Of a DNA stretch of 64,000 nt, positions 54,819 through 63,569 are shown in pieces. Every line of letters starts with the position of its first letter. The first letter of the stretch is position 1. A model generated the notes under the pieces. That model saw only the letters and a list, made by a program, of their open reading frames with translations, ran no database searches and had not been told where the DNA came from. This stretch comes from DATKEJ01 sp963768715 (lineage in GTDB: Bacteria; Bacteroidota; Rhodothermia; Rhodothermales; DATKEJ01). Location: contig CAVYJC010000010.1 in NCBI GenBank assembly GCA_963768715.1, positions 310,001 to 374,000 of the forward strand, written 5' to 3'. The translations under genes were made by a program, and so were the position numbers.

Positions 54819-56879
54819 ATGACACAGAAGATTGTCCTCTTCTTACTCCTCCTTCCATTTGCCTGCTCGGAAGGACTCGCCCAATCCAGGATCTTCTGGG
54901 GGGATGCCGGACGCGTAGCGATCCAGAGCGCCTACCTCGACGGGACCCATCTCGAGACGCTAACGACGACGGTTTCATTCACGAACGGGATAGCTGTCGA
55001 CACTCACACCGGATGGATCTACTACCTGACCGTCCCATTAGGCCACGGCGTTTACGGCGAACTGATGCGGTTGCCTGTATCAGGAAGCCCAAGCAGCGAA
55101 TACCTGGTCCGGACGGGGAGTGCCCGCGGATTGACCATCGATTACAGCGCAGGCAAGATATATTGGGCGGGTCCTAAGGACGCAGACAATGCCTCAATCT
55201 TTCGCGCCAACCTTGACGGCTCACAACTGGAGGAAGTGGCGCACGCGGCCGGTGTTGCGTGGGGAGTTGCGGTCGATCCAATCGGTGGACACGTGTACTG
55301 GACCACCGGAGAAACGATCCTTCGTGCCAACATCGCGACGGGAGTTGTCGAAGACGTGGGACCCGATCCTCAAATGGAACCCTACCCCGCCTTCGACGGC
55401 GATATCTCGATCGACGTACAGGCACGCAAGATGTACTGGACGCGCCAAGGAAATCGAAGCAGCTCCGGCTCGATCGGGATCTTTCGCGCGGATCTGGACG
55501 GGGGTAATTTGGAGAAACTGTGGGATGAGCCCTATTCGGATGCCGGAGATATCGTCGTGGACGGGGTGAACAAATACGTCTACTGGACGGAGTGGACCCA
55601 AATGGCCGATCCTGAGGGCGTCTACATTCGCCGGGCTCGAACCGATCAGCCGATTACCTGGGACACGATCGAAAACATCGTGGGGCCGCCGGAAACTTCC
55701 TCCGATCTTACGGCGGGACTCGACCTCTTCCTCGACCCGGGGCCCGCGGTTCTGGAAAGTCCCGCCGCGGAAGCGAATGACATCTCTACGACAACTGAAC
55801 TTCGCTGGCGACGTGTCGAGTGTTCGCCTCGTTACGACGTTCAGGTAGCCTCCGACAGCGCTTTCACGCAGATCGTGTATCGCGAAAATACCCCGCATAC
55901 GTCGGTCGAGTTCGTCGCGCCCGTTGCTGAGCATCGCTACTGGTGGCGCGTGCACTCGAATGCTTGCGGTGTTGCCTCGCACTGGGCTGATCCGGATTGG
56001 TTCGAGGTCGGCTCCTCGGGTCCACTCGCGCCGACGCTGCTGACCCCTGAGCAAGGTGAGAGCACAGGATTGACCGTTTCTTTTTCGTGGACGCCCGGGT
56101 CCGAGGCCGCATACCACACATTCCAGCTTGCAGCCGTGAATGATTTCTCGTCGACGATCGTCGATGCCGAAAGCCTGATGGTGACCGATTACGAGGTCGG
56201 TGATCTCGTTCCGGACCAGATCTACTACTGGCGCGTTGCCGGTTTCGATGCGGCGGGACGCTACACGTTTTCTGCAAACCAGTCATTCTCCGTTGCCGGT
56301 ATGCCCTCCGCCGTTACCCTTGTTCTTCCTGGTGACGGACAGACCGAAGTGCCGGCATACACAGTCTTTTCATGGGATTCCGCCGAGGGAGCCGATTCAT
56401 ATCACTTCGAGCTCTCGAACGCGACTGATTTTGCCTCCGTAGTGGTCGACACGGTACTAACAGGGACGACATACGAGATGCCGTCGCCTCTTGCGTACGC
56501 GAGCGAACACTTCTGGAGGGTTTGCGGCTTCAACATCTCCGGCGAAGGGCCGTGTACAAGCAGATCGTTCACCGTGGCCATAGGGACCGCGACGGGGCCG
56601 TCGGAAGAGATCCCGACGGTGACGAGCCTGGGAAACGCATATCCCAATCCGTCTTCCGACGCGGTCAATCTACCGTTCGCACTCTCCCGCACCGGGCGGA
56701 TGCGCATCGATGTGTACGACGTGTTCGGACGACACGTCGCCACGATGCTCAATGAGAATCTGGGAGCAGGACGGTACAATCGAAGGCTGGATACCGAAAG
56801 GCTCGCAAGTGGGACATATGTGGCGATACTTACTACGAACTCAGCACGATCGCGGAGGCTGTTCACGGTAGTCAGATGA
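54819..56879 (+). CDS. Secreted YWTD beta-propeller protein with Fn3-like and T9SS sorting domains
   Basis: 686 residues from the ATG giving signal peptide MTQKIVLFLLLLPFACSEGL; the longer frame adds 13 codons. LDL-receptor class B-like YWTD repeats follow: KIYWAGPKD, HVYWTTGET, KMYWTRQGN, YVYWTEWTQ, each with a FRANLDG-like strand. Three fibronectin-like repeats come next (YRYDVQVASDSAF type, FQLAAVNDF, FELSNATDF, each with an YWRV/FWRV strand). A type IX sorting domain closes the protein (GNAYPNPSSDAVNLPFALS, GTYVAILTTN). Probably a surface binding protein; ligand unknown. A terminator hairpin starts four bases after the stop. Confidence 0.87.
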   Translation: MTQKIVLFLLLLPFACSEGLAQSRIFWGDAGRVAIQSAYLDGTHLETLTTTVSFTNGIAVDTHTGWIYYLTVPLGHGVYGELMRLPVSGSPSSEYLVRTGSARGLTIDYSAGKIYWAGPKDADNASIFRANLDGSQLEEVAHAAGVAWGVAVDPIGGHVYWTTGETILRANIATGVVEDVGPDPQMEPYPAFDGDISIDVQARKMYWTRQGNRSSSGSIGIFRADLDGGNLEKLWDEPYSDAGDIVVDGVNKYVYWTEWTQMADPEGVYIRRARTDQPITWDTIENIVGPPETSSDLTAGLDLFLDPGPAVLESPAAEANDISTTTELRWRRVECSPRYDVQVASDSAFTQIVYRENTPHTSVEFVAPVAEHRYWWRVHSNACGVASHWADPDWFEVGSSGPLAPTLLTPEQGESTGLTVSFSWTPGSEAAYHTFQLAAVNDFSSTIVDAESLMVTDYEVGDLVPDQIYYWRVAGFDAAGRYTFSANQSFSVAGMPSAVTLVLPGDGQTEVPAYTVFSWDSAEGADSYHFELSNATDFASVVVDTVLTGTTYEMPSPLAYASEHFWRVCGFNISGEGPCTSRSFTVAIGTATGPSEEIPTVTSLGNAYPNPSSDAVNLPFALSRTGRMRIDVYDVFGRHVATMLNENLGAGRYNRRLDTERLASGTYVAILTTNSARSRRLFTVVR

Positions 56880-56882
56880 GTC

Positions 56883-56901
56883 GCCGGCAAAGCCGGCTTT
56901 T
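56883..56901 (+). terminator. Rho-independent terminator
   Basis: GCCGGC, AAA, GCCGGC, then TTTT directly after the stop of the YWTD gene: a perfect six-base GC stem with a short T run. Confidence 0.65.
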
Positions 56902-57092
56902 CGTAGGGGGCCATCTCATCGGTCCCATCGCTCCTCAACCGGCCGTAAACGACCGGCCTTGTAGCGGCGGCCAGCTAAACCGGCCTCTTGTTACTTTGGC
57001 GACCGACAAGCCCCGTTTAGGGGGCGTTGCTTCAAGGCCGGGGATTCATCCCCGGTCTAACGTGTGACGTGGCCGACAGCTGCCTCCGCGAA

Positions 57093-57127
57093 GTTTGGTG
57101 TTTGACGTTTGATGTTTGGTGTTATCC
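57093..57127. repeat. Heptamer array (GTTTGGT type)
   Basis: Five consecutive 7-base units: GTTTGGT, GTTTGAC, GTTTGAT, GTTTGGT, GTTATCC. The rest of the gap at 56902-57147 holds GGCCGG-rich palindromes (for example CCGGGGATTCATCCCCGG near 57040) and no gene. Confidence 0.8.
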
Positions 57128-57147
57128 ACCAACCCGTGATCGGCCTC

Positions 57148-57333
57148 TCAACCGGAACAGCAACCCACCTTCTTCAGCGCGACCTCCAGCGGACAGAATC
57201 CTGTAAAACTCGACTGCAGCAGGTTCACGCCGACGAACGCCGTGAAGAGAAACCACAGCGGATTCACAAAGTGGCCGAGTAAGATTGATATCAGAACAAA
57301 AACGCCCGCGAAGCGGCGAATGACCATTTCCAT
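57148..57333 (-). CDS. DUF2892 (YgaP-like) small membrane protein
   Basis: 61 residues with two hydrophobic segments, AGVFVLISILLGHFVNPLWF and LFTAFVGVNLLQSSF, followed by TGFCPLEVALKKVGCC. This matches the DUF2892 family, whose TGFCP motif is nearly invariant. Related domains are fused to rhodanese in YgaP. It is the last gene of the efflux operon and starts four bases after the PG0541-like gene. Confidence 0.92.
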   Translation of the reverse strand: MEMVIRRFAGVFVLISILLGHFVNPLWFLFTAFVGVNLLQSSFTGFCPLEVALKKVGCCSG

Positions 57334-57337
57334 GTTT

Positions 57338-57628
57338 TTATAACTCTTGGTTTGCGTCGATGGTAAAGGCCCGAACAGTGTCCGGGGGTTCGTGTTGTGC
57401 GCTCACCGAACGCAGCGTGCCGACGATCCTGTCGACCTGGCTCGGTGACGCTACAGTGAGGTACATGTTGTTAGATCCGGGGAAAGCACGACTTCCCCGC
57501 TTTTCTCCGGTGGCTCCGGCGCCGAGGACGTCGGGAATCTCACTGTATCCGGTGAGTCCCTCGGCATGGAGGATGGCACGGATCTCAGGATCCAGCCCCG
57601 CGTCGGCGATGATCATCAGAAGCTTCAT
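57338..57628 (-). CDS. PG0541-like transporter-associated protein
   Basis: 96 residues from the ATG that overlaps the RND stop (ATGA); the longer frame upstream is a shadow of the RND gene. The sequence KLLMIIADAGLDPEIRAILH, GLTGYSEIPDVLGAGATGEK, GSNNMYLTVASPSQVDRIVG has the ferredoxin-like PII-type layout of small proteins encoded beside RND pumps in Bacteroidota. It may sense a ligand and regulate the pump; this is inference from context. Confidence 0.8.
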   Translation of the reverse strand: MKLLMIIADAGLDPEIRAILHAEGLTGYSEIPDVLGAGATGEKRGSRAFPGSNNMYLTVASPSQVDRIVGTLRSVSAQHEPPDTVRAFTIDANQEL

Positions 57629-60600
57629 TTGTGCATCTCGTAGTAAAGGAGTGGGATAGCGACAAGGGTCAGCAGGGTCGCAACGACAGCGCCGCTCATG
57701 AGAGCTACGCCGAGACCCTCGAAGATCGGATCGGTCACCATGACCGTGCCGCCGATGACGACGGCTGCCGCCGTCAGGATGATCGGGCGAGCCCGAATGA
57801 GGCCGGAGGAGATCACAGCGTCGCGCAGCGTCTTTCCACGCTCCAACTCGAGCTGTATGAAGTCCACCAGCAGAATCGAGTTGCGGACGATGATTCCGGC
57901 CAATGCGATCATTCCGATCATCGACGTCGCCGTAAAGAAGGCTCCCGAAAGCGCGTGAGCGGGCAGAATCCCGATTAGCGTGAGCGGGATCGGCGCCATA
58001 ATGACAAGCGGCGTCGAGAACGACTGAAACCAGGCCACGACCAGCACATAAATGAGAATCAGGACGGCAGCGAAGGCAATCCCCAGATCGCGGAACACCT
58101 CGAAAGTGATCCGCCACTCGCCGTCCCACACCATGAACGTGTCCTCGGTAAGGGACGGCGAGTTCGCCCAGTGAACCTCCAACCCATCATTGATTTCTGA
58201 CAGCTGGTCGCCCATTTCGATCATCGCGTATGCGGGGCTCTCCAGTTCGCGCGCGACGTCGGCCGTTACGTAGACGACGGGACGCAAATTCTTGTGGAAG
58301 ATGGGAGTCGGCGCTTCCGTCTCGCGGAGACTGGCCAACGTGGCCAACGTTCGTCCGCCCATCTGAGTCGAGATGGGGAGTGCCTCGACGTCCTCCACCG
58401 AACCCCGGTCATAGTCCGCCAATTGGACGCGGATATTGACCGCTTCCGACGCTCCATCATCGTGGAGCAGGCCTGCAGAAGCGCCACCGATCGTCGCCGC
58501 AACGGTGCGCGCTACGTCGTTGGCGCTGACTCCCGCTCTGAGCGCCTCAGCCTGGTTGACGACCGCCCGCACCATCCCATGATCTGGCGTGAGAGACCAA
58601 TCGATGTCGACCACACCCTTCGTGTGTTCGAATATGTCGCGTACTTGTCGGGCCGCATTGTGCCGCGCTTCTGCCGTCGGACCGTAGACTTCAGCGACGA
58701 GGGTCGCCTGGACGGGCGGTCCGGGTGGTATCTCCGCCACTTTTACATCGGCGTTGTAGGCCGTCGCAATCGAGTCGATCGCGGGCCGCAGTCGAAGAGC
58801 GATGGCGTGACTCTGGTGCGAGCGCTCTCCCTTGCCGACGAGGTTCACTTGAACGTCTGCGACGTTTGGACCCCGACGAAGGAAGTAGTGACGTACGAGT
58901 CCGTTGAAATTGAACGGAGCAGCGATGCCCGCATACGTCTGAACATCGGAGACCGACTCGTCCTGCGCGACAGCGACGGCTATGGCTTTAGCAACCTCTG
59001 CCGTCCGCTCGAGCGTCGTCCCTTCCGGCATGTCGACGATCACTTGAAACTCACTCTTGTCGTCGAAGGGAAGCATCTTGACCGTGACCGCCCGCAACGG
59101 AATGAGGGCCATCGAGCCAAGAAGGAGCACGACTAGCACTCCGTATGTGACCATGCGTCGTCGCCTGCTCTCGACCAGTCGCTCCATGAATCGGCGATAG
59201 CGCGTGGCAAGGCGACCGGTTGAAGTCTCATCGTGGTGGCTTTGCTCTTCTCCGGCCTTGTGTCTTTTGATCAGCCGGATAGCGAGATACGGCGTCGCGA
59301 TGAAGGCGACGGCAAGTGAGAATATCATTGCGACCGAGGCGCCGATTGGGATGGGACGCATGTATGGCCCCATTAATCCCGAAACGAACGCCATCGGGAG
59401 AATGGATGCGACAACCGTCAGTGTGGCGAGAATAGTCGGGTTTCCGACCTCATCCACGGCAAGGATGGCCGCCTCCTTCGTCTCGCGCCCACCCATTCGC
59501 ATGTGACGCGCGATGTTTTCCACCACCACAATAGCGTCGTCCACGAGGATTCCGATCGCGAAAACGAGCGCGAAGAGCGTGATTCGATTGAGTGTGTATC
59601 CGTACAGGCGATATACCAGCAGCGTGAGCGCCAGGGTTACCGGGACAGCGACGCCCACGATGAGCGCTTCGCGCCACCCAAGCGCGAACCAGACGAGGAG
59701 CACGACGCCCAGGGTTGCAATCAGGATGTGCAGCAGCAGCTCGCTCGATTTCTCGGTCGCCGTTTCACCATAATTGCGCGTAACCGTGACTCGAACATCC
59801 TCAGATAGCAGACTTCCCCGAAGCTCCTCGACCCGCTTTTCGGCTTGATGTGCAATCGTAGCGGCGTTCTTCCCTTCCCTCTTCGACAGAGCGATCGTGA
59901 CAGCGGGCTCGAAAGCATCTGGTCCTTGCCCGGCTTGGAGAAACTCCACGTACTGATCCGGCAGCGCTGGACCGTCCTGGACCGATGCGACGTCGCCGAG
60001 ACGGATGGCTCGATCACCCATCACCGCGACGACCACATCTTCAATCTGATCCACGTTGCGGAAGAGGTGGCCGATTCGGACCGGGATCGCCTGGTTGCCC
60101 GAAAGGATCTCACCCGCCGGCAGCTCGCTGTTGGCGACTCCCAATTGATGCAGAACCGCCCCGGCAGACAGTCCGAGATGCACGAGAGCCTGCGGATCGA
60201 GCGTGACTTTCACTTCGCGTGGAGCGCCCCCGATCACCCATATCTCGGCAACGTCGGGGAGTCGCTTCAACTCGCCGGCCAACTCCACGGCCTGCTGGCG
60301 AAGCATATAGCCGTCTCCGGCATCTCCCCCACCCGAAAGCGTCAGCGTCAGGATGGGCACTTCGTTGATGCCGTGCAGCGTCACCATGGGTGGCGTTGCG
60401 CCCGGCGGCGCTTTCGTGGCGTTGGCGAGAAGTTTCCCCCAGAGCCGCGTCAGGGCGGCCTCGGGGTCGGTGCCAACTTCGAAGCGTGCGGTAACCATAG
60501 CCCCATCGGACATGGCCGCACCGTAAACGTATTCGACCCCACTGATCTCCCAGATGGCCCGCTCGAGGGGCTCCATGACGAGCCGCTCAACTTCCCGCGG

Positions 60601-60780
60601 CGAGGATCCCGGGAGACCTACGGCCACGTCGATCATGGGAACCCGGATCTGGGGCTCCTCCTCACGCGGCGTCGTCATGAGACCGCCAATGCCGGCGACC
60701 ACCGAAGCTACGATCAGAAGCGGCGTCAGCTTGGAATTGATAAATCGCTGGGCGATGCCGCCCGAAATGCCAATCTTCAT
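57625..60780 (-). CDS. RND efflux transporter permease
   Basis: 1051 residues, full length. First membrane helix LTPLLIVASVVAGIGGLMT; porter domain start PREEEPQIRVPMIDVAVGLPG; proton-relay aspartates in ILVDDAIVVVENIARHM; second half starting near SRRRRMVTYGVLVVLLLGSM; GIIVRNSILLVDFIQLELERG in the last helices. It forms the inner-membrane trimer of a tripartite exporter. The VENIAR relay favours drug/organic-type pumps over CusA-type metal pumps, but the ArsR regulator leaves the substrate open. It overlaps its neighbours by four bases on both sides. Confidence 0.95.
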   Translation of the reverse strand: MKIGISGGIAQRFINSKLTPLLIVASVVAGIGGLMTTPREEEPQIRVPMIDVAVGLPGSSPREVERLVMEPLERAIWEISGVEYVYGAAMSDGAMVTARFEVGTDPEAALTRLWGKLLANATKAPPGATPPMVTLHGINEVPILTLTLSGGGDAGDGYMLRQQAVELAGELKRLPDVAEIWVIGGAPREVKVTLDPQALVHLGLSAGAVLHQLGVANSELPAGEILSGNQAIPVRIGHLFRNVDQIEDVVVAVMGDRAIRLGDVASVQDGPALPDQYVEFLQAGQGPDAFEPAVTIALSKREGKNAATIAHQAEKRVEELRGSLLSEDVRVTVTRNYGETATEKSSELLLHILIATLGVVLLVWFALGWREALIVGVAVPVTLALTLLVYRLYGYTLNRITLFALVFAIGILVDDAIVVVENIARHMRMGGRETKEAAILAVDEVGNPTILATLTVVASILPMAFVSGLMGPYMRPIPIGASVAMIFSLAVAFIATPYLAIRLIKRHKAGEEQSHHDETSTGRLATRYRRFMERLVESRRRRMVTYGVLVVLLLGSMALIPLRAVTVKMLPFDDKSEFQVIVDMPEGTTLERTAEVAKAIAVAVAQDESVSDVQTYAGIAAPFNFNGLVRHYFLRRGPNVADVQVNLVGKGERSHQSHAIALRLRPAIDSIATAYNADVKVAEIPPGPPVQATLVAEVYGPTAEARHNAARQVRDIFEHTKGVVDIDWSLTPDHGMVRAVVNQAEALRAGVSANDVARTVAATIGGASAGLLHDDGASEAVNIRVQLADYDRGSVEDVEALPISTQMGGRTLATLASLRETEAPTPIFHKNLRPVVYVTADVARELESPAYAMIEMGDQLSEINDGLEVHWANSPSLTEDTFMVWDGEWRITFEVFRDLGIAFAAVLILIYVLVVAWFQSFSTPLVIMAPIPLTLIGILPAHALSGAFFTATSMIGMIALAGIIVRNSILLVDFIQLELERGKTLRDAVISSGLIRARPIILTAAAVVIGGTVMVTDPIFEGLGVALMSGAVVATLLTLVAIPLLYYEMHK

Positions 60781-61802
60781 AATAAGATCCTCTCTCCTGC
60801 TTCGAGTCCGCTGAGGATCTCGACGTCGGGCTCTTCGCCATCCGGTCCAGTAATGCGGCGCCCGAGTCGCACCCAGCGTATCGAGGCGCCTTCGGGTCCG
60901 GCCACGCGAACGCCGGTCAACTGGCCGCGTCGCACGACCAACGTCTCAGGCACAGCAATTCCCTGACGGGATCCGACGGGGATTTGTGCCGTGAGCGTCG
61001 TTCCGGGGATCCATGCCGCCGGTAGCGCTGTGATGATCTCGACCGTGCCGCTCATCGGATCTACGCCGGTGCTGATCGACGTCACCGCCGCCATCACGGG
61101 GTCAAATCCTTTGGCTGAAACCTCGATCGTCATCCCGTTGCTCACGTGTTCTTTTGCCGAAGCCGGAATGGCCACATGGCCTTCGCGCTTCTCGTTGTCC
61201 TGGATCACGACGAGTGGCCTGCCGGGTGCGGCCATGTCGCCCGGATCGGCGAAGCGGGACACGACCGTGCCGGCAAAAGGCGCGACGATCGTCGAATAGC
61301 TTGCTGCGGTCTCCACGTTCTTCAAGCTGGATTCAGCCAAGACGAGTTGCGATTCGGCGGCTGCAAGTTGAAGGTGAGCCTGGTCTCTCTGGACCTGTGG
61401 GACTGCATCGACAGCGAGCAGCGTGTCCATCCGTGCCGCCTGCCGGCGTGCCTCGGAGACGGCCAGGGAAGCAGTCGCGACCGCTGCCTTGGCGCTCGCC
61501 CGATTCGCTTCGATGTCTTCCGCGCCCAGACGGATCAGAACAGCGCCCTGTTTAACGGCATCGCCGACGTTGACCGAGACGTCCGTGATCCGCGCCATCA
61601 TTCGCGTCGCGATCTCGGCGCTTTTCTTCGCGGCGACGCGGCCGTCGACGACGATGTAACTCGGGATCGACTGTGCGACCACTTCCAACGTCGGTTGCGT
61701 CTCCTGTTGTTCGCCGCCCCGGTGTTGTCGCGGTGCATCGGAACAGCCGAATCCAACGCCGAGGGTAAGAACGATCAAAAGGTTTGAAATGCTATTGTTC
61801 AT
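60777..61802 (-). CDS. RND efflux periplasmic adaptor (membrane fusion protein)
   Basis: 341 residues. A lipoprotein-like N-terminus (LLIVLTLGVGFGC) is followed by the lipoyl/coiled-coil/beta-barrel layout: IVVDGRVAAKKSAEIATRMM, DVSVNVGDAVKQGAVLIRL, a helical hairpin at about 95-165, IVAPFAGTVVSRFADPGDMA and MSGTVEIITALP. It links the permease to the outer-membrane channel. ATGA overlaps join it to both tolC-like and RND genes. Confidence 0.93.
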   Translation of the reverse strand: MNNSISNLLIVLTLGVGFGCSDAPRQHRGGEQQETQPTLEVVAQSIPSYIVVDGRVAAKKSAEIATRMMARITDVSVNVGDAVKQGAVLIRLGAEDIEANRASAKAAVATASLAVSEARRQAARMDTLLAVDAVPQVQRDQAHLQLAAAESQLVLAESSLKNVETAASYSTIVAPFAGTVVSRFADPGDMAAPGRPLVVIQDNEKREGHVAIPASAKEHVSNGMTIEVSAKGFDPVMAAVTSISTGVDPMSGTVEIITALPAAWIPGTTLTAQIPVGSRQGIAVPETLVVRRGQLTGVRVAGPEGASIRWVRLGRRITGPDGEEPDVEILSGLEAGERILL

Positions 61803-62600
61803 TGATTCAGTACTCCGTGTGCAAATTTGACGGCTGCCTCAGCGACAACGGCGCCATAACGGGCGGCCAGTAGACGCAATGCGGCTTCGGTGTGAGCGGT
61901 CTCGACATCGAGGAGCTCCGAGATGGTTGACATGCCGGTCTGGTACCGGACTTCTGCTTGTCCAACCGCAGTCTTGGCTTCATTTTCGGCCCGAATGGCG
62001 ACGTCGAGCTGCTTGAGGGCCGCATCGAGGTTGCGCTGTGCTTGAACTTGTTCGAGCGTCGCTTGCGCGGTTGCCGCCTGGAGTTGAGCGGCTCTCGCAT
62101 CACGCTCGGCGCGAGCCTTCTGGACAGCGCCCACACCTGAAAGGCCGGCGAATGGTTTCCATGTCAGGCGCACGCCGACGGTCCAATGGCCGCTGCCGGC
62201 TCCCCATGGACTGTCATTGCTATGTTGCGCGACCGATCCGAACGCTCCGATGTTTGGAAGATTCGTTCCGACGGCCCGCTTGACGTTCAGGTTCGCCGCC
62301 TGTAGTGCGAGCTGCGCCGCCTGGAGGTCTTGTCGCTTCGCCTCGGTCGGCGGGTTGGCGGGGAGGCGTGTGCCCCCTAGACTGTCCGAAAGTGTAATGG
62401 GTGTCGATTCATCCAGCGCGAGCAACATGCGCAGTGTGGATCGGGCGTTCTCCGCTTCGGCGACGCTGCCGATTCGTTGCGCCTCCACAGCCGAAGCCTG
62501 AACCGATGCCATGCGGGCATCGAGTCCGGTCACGAGGCCCTGCTCGTGCAGCGCCCGCGCCTGGCGTTCGTGGGAGCGAGCCGATTCGAGCGCGGCGTCC
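61799..62600 (-). CDS. TolC-type outer membrane efflux protein, C-terminal part (frameshifted)
   Basis: Family sequence resumes at DAALESARSHERQARALHEQ and continues to the end AEAAVKFAHGVLNQ. It includes the second outer membrane factor repeat with AANLNVKRAVGTNLPNIGAF, LTWKPFAGLSGVGAVQKA, LDVAIRAENEAKTAVGQAE and RYQTGMSTISELLDVETA. The open frame starts further up at 62782, but that part is a shadow of the N-terminal piece. Its stop overlaps the adaptor start by four bases. Confidence 0.85.
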
Positions 62601-63110
62601 AGCAAGTCGAATGCGCTCGGTCGCGAGGATGGCGCCCCAGTACGCCTGGATCGTCTGGAAGACCATGAACTCGGTCTTCCGATCGGCAGCCGCCTCACTC
62701 GCTGCGGCGGCCTTTCGGCTCGCCTTGTATCCGAAGATCCCTTCCGGAGAGAGGATGGGCTGCTCGACAGTGGCTGACACATCGTAGTCGGTGTAAGCCT
62801 CCGGATCGTTGAGCGCGTTCAGGGCGAAGTCGGTCTCGGCAAAGTTTCCCTGCCAGAGTTTCGTGCCGAAGACGGCTACAGGATCGGTAGTCCGCATCCC
62901 TCCCGCTTCGATCTTCAGGCTTGGCAGAAAGGCGCGACTGGCCTCCTTGGGCATTTGCGCTGTCGCAAGGGCCGATTTACGCTCTGCGATGATGGCCGGA
63001 TTTGCCGTTCGGACGCGATCCAGCGCCGCATCGAGCGATAACTGGAGCGTATCAGGAGGAGCACCGCCCCATCCCATCGAAGCCAATAATATATATATAG
63101 CGATAGTCAT
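62599..63110 (-). CDS. TolC-type outer membrane efflux protein, N-terminal part (frameshifted)
   Basis: From the ATG at 63110: signal peptide MTIAIYILLASMGWG, then LQLSLDAALDRVRTANPAII, the standard OMF start, and SRAFLPSLKIEAGG, VFGTKLWQGNFAETDFALNA and the helix FQTIQAYWGAILATERIRLA. Removing one G from GG at about 62599-62600 would join it to DAALESAR of the second piece; the locus 63110-61799 is one base too long. The protein would be the outer-membrane channel for the RND pump. Confidence 0.85.
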
Positions 63111-63158
63111 ATGAATTAATCCCAAAGAACGTGCATAGGGGTCGTATCGTGGCTCAGG

Positions 63159-63464
63159 TCACTTGTCGAACCGCCGGATGCAGTTCAGGATGTTGTAGAC
63201 TTTCGGTTCGTTGATGCGATAGTAAACGTTCACACCGTCGCGACGCCGGCGCACGATGCCGCAGCCGCGCATGCGCGCCAGGTGTTGGGATACTGTGGCC
63301 TGGGGCAGGTCGAGTGCTTCCTGGATATGGGACACGGTGGCCTCCCCCTGCTCGAGGACCTCCACGATCTTCAACCGATCCGCATGACCGAGCGTACGGA
63401 TCACCTCCGCACTCCGCGCGAGTGTCTCGGGATGAACGTCTTTGACCGATCTCTTTTCTGTCAT
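63159..63464 (-). CDS. ArsR/SmtB-family transcriptional regulator
   Basis: 101 residues from the ATG at 63464 (an ATG at 63479 adds five). The winged helix-turn-helix is clear: VIRTLGHADRLKIVEVLEQG, HIQEALDLPQATVSQHLARM, and the wing GIVRRRRDGVNVYYRI. The classical ELCVCDL metal-site motif is absent. Two cysteines remain, one after the recognition helix (MRGCGIV) and one near the C-terminus (ILNCIRRF), which could be thiol sensors. It heads the efflux operon, with about 48 bases to the tolC-like start. I prefer the later start because the first ATG lies inside the proposed operator. Confidence 0.9.
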   Translation of the reverse strand: MTEKRSVKDVHPETLARSAEVIRTLGHADRLKIVEVLEQGEATVSHIQEALDLPQATVSQHLARMRGCGIVRRRRDGVNVYYRINEPKVYNILNCIRRFDK

Positions 63465-63472
63465 GGCGGCAA

Positions 63473-63506
63473 TATACATTCATATATTCATATAATGCAA
63501 TGTATA
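63473..63506. promoter_or_regulatory. Candidate ArsR operator
   Basis: TATACATT at 63473-63480 and AATGTATA at 63499-63506 form a perfect 8-base inverted repeat with an 18-base AT-rich centre, directly before the regulator gene. Its position suits autoregulation of the whole efflux operon. Confidence 0.55.
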
Positions 63507-63539
63507 CATGATTATTTGTGGCGATTGAAGGTGCGAGTT

Positions 63540-63560
63540 ACTTGGTACTTGGTACTTGGT
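63540..63560 (+). repeat. Heptamer array (ACTTGGT type)
   Basis: Three perfect ACTTGGT units followed by a partial match, leading into the large array. Confidence 0.75.
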
Positions 63561-63569
63561 ACGTACCGG

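Noticed and set aside
55221..56117. 298-codon minus-strand frame antisense to the YWTD protein
   Set aside because: Shadow frame; YWTD and sorting motifs lie on the plus strand.
57629..58129. N-terminal extension of the PG0541-like gene
   Set aside because: Translation overlaps the end of the RND gene in another frame and has no similarity; the ATGA overlap at 57625-57628 marks the start.
43520..62600. Programmed +1 frameshifting as the cause of the many breaks
   Set aside because: The sites share no slippery codon, in-frame stop or SD-like stimulator; insertion errors or decay are simpler.
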